Shown piece by piece: positions 34,035-37,090 of a stretch of 37,090 bases of DNA (the first letter of the stretch is position 1; every line of letters begins with the position of its first letter). The notes beneath the pieces are model-generated. The model made no database searches, had not been told where the DNA came from, and saw only the letters and a program-made list of their open reading frames with translations. This DNA is from an uncultured Gemmatimonadaceae bacterium. GTDB lineage: Bacteria > Latescibacterota > UBA2968 > UBA8231. The stretch covers positions 1-37,090 of the forward strand of contig CALFPI010000433.1 in the NCBI GenBank assembly GCA_937919035.1. Direction: 5' to 3'. A program made the translations under genes and the position numbers.

Positions 34035-35978
34035 TCAGCCCTGTGTTTGATGGCTGGCAAAGGTGATGGTGAAGGTCGTGCCGACGTCCACCGTCGAGTC
34101 GACCTGCACCGAGGCGCCGTGACGGTCCAGGATGGTCTTGACGATCGGCAGGCCGAGTCCCGTACCCTTGCCCTCGGGCTTTGTGGTGAAGAACGGTTGA
34201 AACATGCGCTCCAGATTCTCCTCCGTGATGCCACAACCGGTATCCCGGATGGTGACGATCACGCGGCGACCATCGGCATCGCCGTGGACACCGAGATACA
34301 GCCGCCGCTGGGCCACGCCCTCCATGGCGTGCGAAGCGTTGACGACGAGATTGCGGAACACCTGCTCAATCTGGGCTGGATCCCCCTTGATCGCCGGCAC
34401 GTCCTCGGGACAGTCGACCTCAATGTCACATTGCCGCAGAACTCGCAGGGGGGACAGCAGCGACAACAGCTTGTTCAGCTCCGTCTTCAAGTCGATGATC
34501 AGGTCACTGCTGGCAGTCGGTTTGCCCAGGTTCAGCATCTGCTGTACGAGATCGGTCATCGCCGTCACAGCGGGGACAATCTCACCGATGAATTCCCGCG
34601 CCTCATCCGCTTGACCAGATTCGATCATCGATGTTGCCAGATCAGCGTTGCCAAGGATGGCCTGCAGCGGCGTCTTGAACTCGTGCGCGATTCTTGGCGC
34701 CAGTTGACCCAACACTGACAGACGTTCGGCCTGCAAAAGTTGCGCCTCCACATGCTCACGGTCGGTGTGATCCTCGATCACGTGCAGTCGGGCAATGACC
34801 CGCTGGCCGCCGTCCATGACGTCACTACTGTGCAGCAGCACCGGCACAAGCTCACCGTTCTGCTTCAGGTGCTGCCGGCGGGCCGACTCCTTCGATCCGG
34901 GGTTCAGGCCGCTGCCATCGGCAGGATCGGCGAAGAGCAGGCTCAAGGGACGCCCCTTGATATCGGCCTCCGTGTAGCCGTGGATCTGCTCCGCCTTGCC
35001 ATTGAAGGTCAGGATCTTGCCGTTGTTGTCCGTCGACACGATACCGAAGGGTGCAGAATCGATCAGGTGACTGAGATATCGCTCGCGCTCGGCGATCTTC
35101 GTCTGCAGATCGGAGCGCCCTTCAATCAAGTCTCCAAGCAATTTCTGCATGTCCGAGGAGCGCTTGTGCTCGCTGAGTGCCTTGGCGATCAGCCGGCGCA
35201 GCTCGGTCTCAACGAGCGGCTCATTGAGATATCCGACGGCGCCACACTCAAGGGCGCGCACCAGGGTCTGGCGATCCGGTCGAGCGGAGACGATCAGTGG
35301 AATGACGGTGGAATCGATGCTGCGCATCTCAGCCACCAGGTCGATGCCGTCCACATCAGGCAGATCGACGGCGGTGATGACGACGTCAATCGTCTGTTCG
35401 GCAAACAGCTTCAGGGCACTTGCTGCATCCGGCTGCGAATGGACGGTGTGTCCGAGCCGCTGCAGAATGTCACGAACCAGACGGGTCGTAGCATCATCGG
35501 GAAACACGACGAGGAAGTCGGCAACCAGTGTCGGCATTGCCTCGGACGGAACCTGTTCGCCGGCGACCAGACCACGCCGCACCTGGCGGAAATCGGCCAG
35601 TACCTGTGCCTCCAATCGACGACGCTCATCAATGCGATCCATGCAGTGCATCAACTCGCGCAGCCCCACTGGTTTTTTCAGGTAGTCCTGCGCCCCGTAC
35701 TGCAGGGCTGCTGTGGCAACACTCTCGTCGCCGTGGCCCGTCATCAGGATCAGTGGGATGCCGGGGTGCCGCAGGCGCACGGTGCGCAACAGATCAAGAC
35801 CATCCATCCGCGGCATACGCACGTCGCTGAGAATGACGTCTACATCGCCGGCGACCTCCAGTTGCGCGAGGGCGTCGACGCCCTGTTCCGCGGTCAGTAC
35901 CTCGTGACCGCAGTCCGTGAGGAAATCACCAACAACGCGGAGGATGTTGATCTCATCGTCGACAATAAGGACTCTCAC
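34035..35978 (-). CDS. REC-pseudoREC-PAS hybrid histidine kinase
   Basis: A 647-residue cytoplasmic protein without membrane segments. Receiver 1 (1-120) is intact: IVDDE, Asp52 in LSDVRMPRMDG, LMTGHGD, Lys101/102 in YLKKP. Receiver 2 (about 152-270) has lost key residues: Ala203 replaces the phospho-acceptor (ITAVDLPDVDG), Glu253 replaces the conserved Lys (YLNEP), and FPDD replaces the usual acidic pair. A coiled coil and a PAS domain follow (about 310-415, LIDSAPFGIVSTDNNGKILTFN), then HisKA with His432 (LGQLAPRIAHEFKTPLQAIL) and an ATPase domain (GDPAQIEQVFRNLVVNASHA, GKGTGLGLPIV). The GTG start shares one base with the upstream regulator's TAG. Receiver input to kinase output makes it a phosphorelay hub. 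Confidence 0.92.
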   Translation of the reverse strand: MRVLIVDDEINILRVVGDFLTDCGHEVLTAEQGVDALAQLEVAGDVDVILSDVRMPRMDGLDLLRTVRLRHPGIPLILMTGHGDESVATAALQYGAQDYLKKPVGLRELMHCMDRIDERRRLEAQVLADFRQVRRGLVAGEQVPSEAMPTLVADFLVVFPDDATTRLVRDILQRLGHTVHSQPDAASALKLFAEQTIDVVITAVDLPDVDGIDLVAEMRSIDSTVIPLIVSARPDRQTLVRALECGAVGYLNEPLVETELRRLIAKALSEHKRSSDMQKLLGDLIEGRSDLQTKIAERERYLSHLIDSAPFGIVSTDNNGKILTFNGKAEQIHGYTEADIKGRPLSLLFADPADGSGLNPGSKESARRQHLKQNGELVPVLLHSSDVMDGGQRVIARLHVIEDHTDREHVEAQLLQAERLSVLGQLAPRIAHEFKTPLQAILGNADLATSMIESGQADEAREFIGEIVPAVTAMTDLVQQMLNLGKPTASSDLIIDLKTELNKLLSLLSPLRVLRQCDIEVDCPEDVPAIKGDPAQIEQVFRNLVVNASHAMEGVAQRRLYLGVHGDADGRRVIVTIRDTGCGITEENLERMFQPFFTTKPEGKGTGLGLPIVKTILDRHGASVQVDSTVDVGTTFTITFASHQTQG

Positions 35979-36358
35979 TACCGCTTCTCTCCTTCGCCGA
36001 TCAGGCGGCGAATCAGATCGTCAAGGTCGACAAGTCGCACGGGTTTGAGCAGGAAACCACTGGCGCCCCGCAACTCCGCTTCACTGTCCATTTGCGCGTC
36101 TCCGTGACCGGTCATCATGACCACCGGCGTGTCCTGATCGTGGGTTCGCAATTGCTCCAGCAGAGCAAGTCCGTCCAGGCCCGGCATACGTACGTCGGCC
36201 AGAACCAGATCGAACGTCACCGCCTGGAGGATACTCGACGCCGCCATCCCGTCCTCGGCGGTGCAGACACGATAGCCGCAATCGGTCAGATAATCGCCTA
36301 GCGTGTCGCGGACGATCTGTTCGTCGTCCACCAGCAGGATGCGCAACTCCCCGGTCAT
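35978..36358 (-). CDS. single-domain response regulator, coupled to the hybrid kinase
   Basis: A 126-residue receiver with all active-site residues: LVDDEQ (Asp11-Asp12), Asp55 in LADVRMPGLDG, MMTGHGD with Thr83, and Lys105 in FLLKP. It closely resembles receiver 1 of the adjacent hybrid kinase (DVRMPxxDGLxLL, LTDCGxxVxTAExG), so the two probably arose by duplication. ATG 36358 has GAGG six bases upstream; an ATG at 36388 is in frame but has no ribosome site. Its stop overlaps the hybrid kinase start by one base. Without an output domain it probably passes phosphate onward or regulates by contact. Confidence 0.9.
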   Translation of the reverse strand: MTGELRILLVDDEQIVRDTLGDYLTDCGYRVCTAEDGMAASSILQAVTFDLVLADVRMPGLDGLALLEQLRTHDQDTPVVMMTGHGDAQMDSEAELRGASGFLLKPVRLVDLDDLIRRLIGEGEKR

Positions 36359-36410
36359 GCTTGCCTCGTCCGTTGATAGGGCTGCCATCGTTTACACATT
36401 TTACGAGCAA

Positions 36411-36425
36411 CGTCTGCAGCAGACG
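36411..36425. promoter_or_regulatory. 15-bp interrupted palindrome upstream of the regulator gene
   Basis: CGTCTGC A GCAGACG is a perfect inverted repeat of 7-bp arms around one base. It lies 53 bases upstream of ATG 36358, next to an AT-rich TAAAAT on the minus strand that could be a -10 element. It may be an operator. The gene-free stretch 36359-36561 holds nothing else that I can support. Confidence 0.35.
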
Positions 36426-36561
36426 CAAAGACACATCCCAACCGATATCGAGCGACGCCGTAGGGAAATCTCGTGAGCGCCGAGGGCCACATCCGCTTGG
36501 CACAATTGGCCCCATGCTAGACCCAAGTGCCAGTGAGGTGAGCCGCTGCAGGCACCGAAAC

Positions 36562-37090
36562 CTACGGCAGCGCGAGGGCCTCGGCGGCGGTGGGCAACAA
36601 CAGGATGGCCTTCGTACCTCCTTCAGCAGCCACTTCTAACCAGATCCGACCGTTGAACTGCTCGACGATCGATCGTGAGATCGACAGCCCCAGACCGGTT
36701 CCCTTGTCGGGACCCTTGGAGGTGTAGAATGGCTCAAAAACCCGGTCCCGGTCGGCTTCTGGCACGCCGATGCCGTTGTCGGCGACCTCGACGCGAATCC
36801 GACCGGTTTCCGTCAGTGCGGTATGAATGACCACCTGGCCGGCGGAGGGTTCACCGGAGCTCTGCAGACGCTCGAGTACGGCATCGCGAGCATTGGCCAG
36901 CAGGTTGAGCATCACCTCCTCCAGTGAAAACCCGTTGCCCCAGGTCGCAGGCAGATCCTGCTGCAGGTGGCTCTGCAGGTCGATCCCCCACGAGCGGAAC
37001 TGCAAACGGTGCATGTCCATTGCAGCAAGCACGACCTCGTTGACGTCGACGGCAGACATCTCGGGTTTGCCTGCCTCACGGGCAAAGACA
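36562..37090 (-). CDS. histidine kinase, C-terminal part (N-terminus beyond window)
   Basis: The frame is open from the window edge to TAG at 36562, giving 175 residues. These cover the end of the dimerisation domain and the whole ATPase domain: SLEEVMLNLLANARDAVLE (N-box), VADNGIGVPEADRDRVFEPFYTSKG (G1/F-box) and DKGTGLGLSISRSIV (G2). The entry sequence FAREAGKPEMSAVDVNEVV matches FAREAGRPQTTAVNVNDVV of the kinase at 30657-32315, so the two are paralogues. It lies upstream of the single-domain regulator by about 200 bases on the same strand. Its sensor region cannot be seen. An in-frame ATG at 37059 is internal, not the real start. Confidence 0.85.
   Translation of the reverse strand, partial: VFAREAGKPEMSAVDVNEVVLAAMDMHRLQFRSWGIDLQSHLQQDLPATWGNGFSLEEVMLNLLANARDAVLERLQSSGEPSAGQVVIHTALTETGRIRVEVADNGIGVPEADRDRVFEPFYTSKGPDKGTGLGLSISRSIVEQFNGRIWLEVAAEGGTKAILLLPTAAEALALP

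Noticed and set aside
34740-36107. 455-codon plus-strand ORF opposite the hybrid kinase
   Set aside because: It mirrors the kinase gene in the opposite frame and shows no recognisable domain.

Overview
This is a 37 kb, GC-rich, gene-dense chromosomal window from a Gram-negative-type bacterium. Outer-membrane signs include a TolC-family protein, a lipoprotein peptidase and a likely beta-barrel protein. Three exported proteins (4036-5352, 6861-12383, 18951-22232) end in FlgD-like or type IX-style C-terminal domains, two with the motif YPNPFN. One ends in paired EF-hand-like repeats (NGDGVVDFSDFFIFADAF). With a PorU/gingipain-like C25 peptidase and a short RpoD-like sigma factor, this points to the Fibrobacteres-Chlorobi-Bacteroidetes side of the tree, perhaps Latescibacterota or Gemmatimonadota. 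That placement is inference. Other genes end normally in TGA, so the genetic code looks standard. No tRNA, rRNA, CRISPR array, insertion sequence or phage gene was seen.

Left part (1-16447), surface and carbohydrate genes. On the minus strand lie an AGE-family sugar epimerase (partial), an O-methyltransferase and a MOSC protein. A compact unit follows in transcription order: GT-C glycosyltransferase, Kelch-repeat exported protein, SGNH hydrolase. Divergent from it is a very large C25 peptidase gene interrupted by an in-frame TGA. Then come a small coiled-coil protein, a YtoQ-family protein, and a heparinase II/III-like lyase preceded by an exported probable barrel protein.

Middle (16450-23309). 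A REC-HDOD protein and a sigma factor lie on the minus strand. The sigma gene has an unusual leader hairpin, a 13-bp tandem repeat at its stop codon and a likely terminator. Divergent from it is a 1093-residue M30-like metallopeptidase whose catalytic domain is flanked by duplicated beta-sandwich modules. An M48 lipoprotein peptidase and a 47-residue membrane protein follow.

Right part (23394-37090), signalling. A YfiR homologue is coupled to a CHASE8-HAMP histidine kinase, with a convergent single-domain response regulator. Next is a Rieske protein whose 3' end is duplicated. The most interesting locus is the minus-strand run from 37090 to 27864. In transcription order it reads: histidine kinase (partial), response regulator, double-REC/PAS hybrid kinase, possible 53-residue ORF, TolC-family protein, possible 33-residue hydrophobic ORF, periplasmic-sensor histidine kinase, and three tandem PhnD-like solute-binding proteins. 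The kinase and three binding proteins are joined by 4-nt ATGA overlaps. No ABC permease or ATPase is present, so I read it as a ligand-sensing phosphorelay rather than a transporter.

No gene-free stretch exceeds 300 bases. The largest are 27575-27863 (holding one full copy and the end of the other copy of a direct repeat), 17680-17919 (terminator, palindrome, tandem repeats) and 36359-36561 (one short palindrome).
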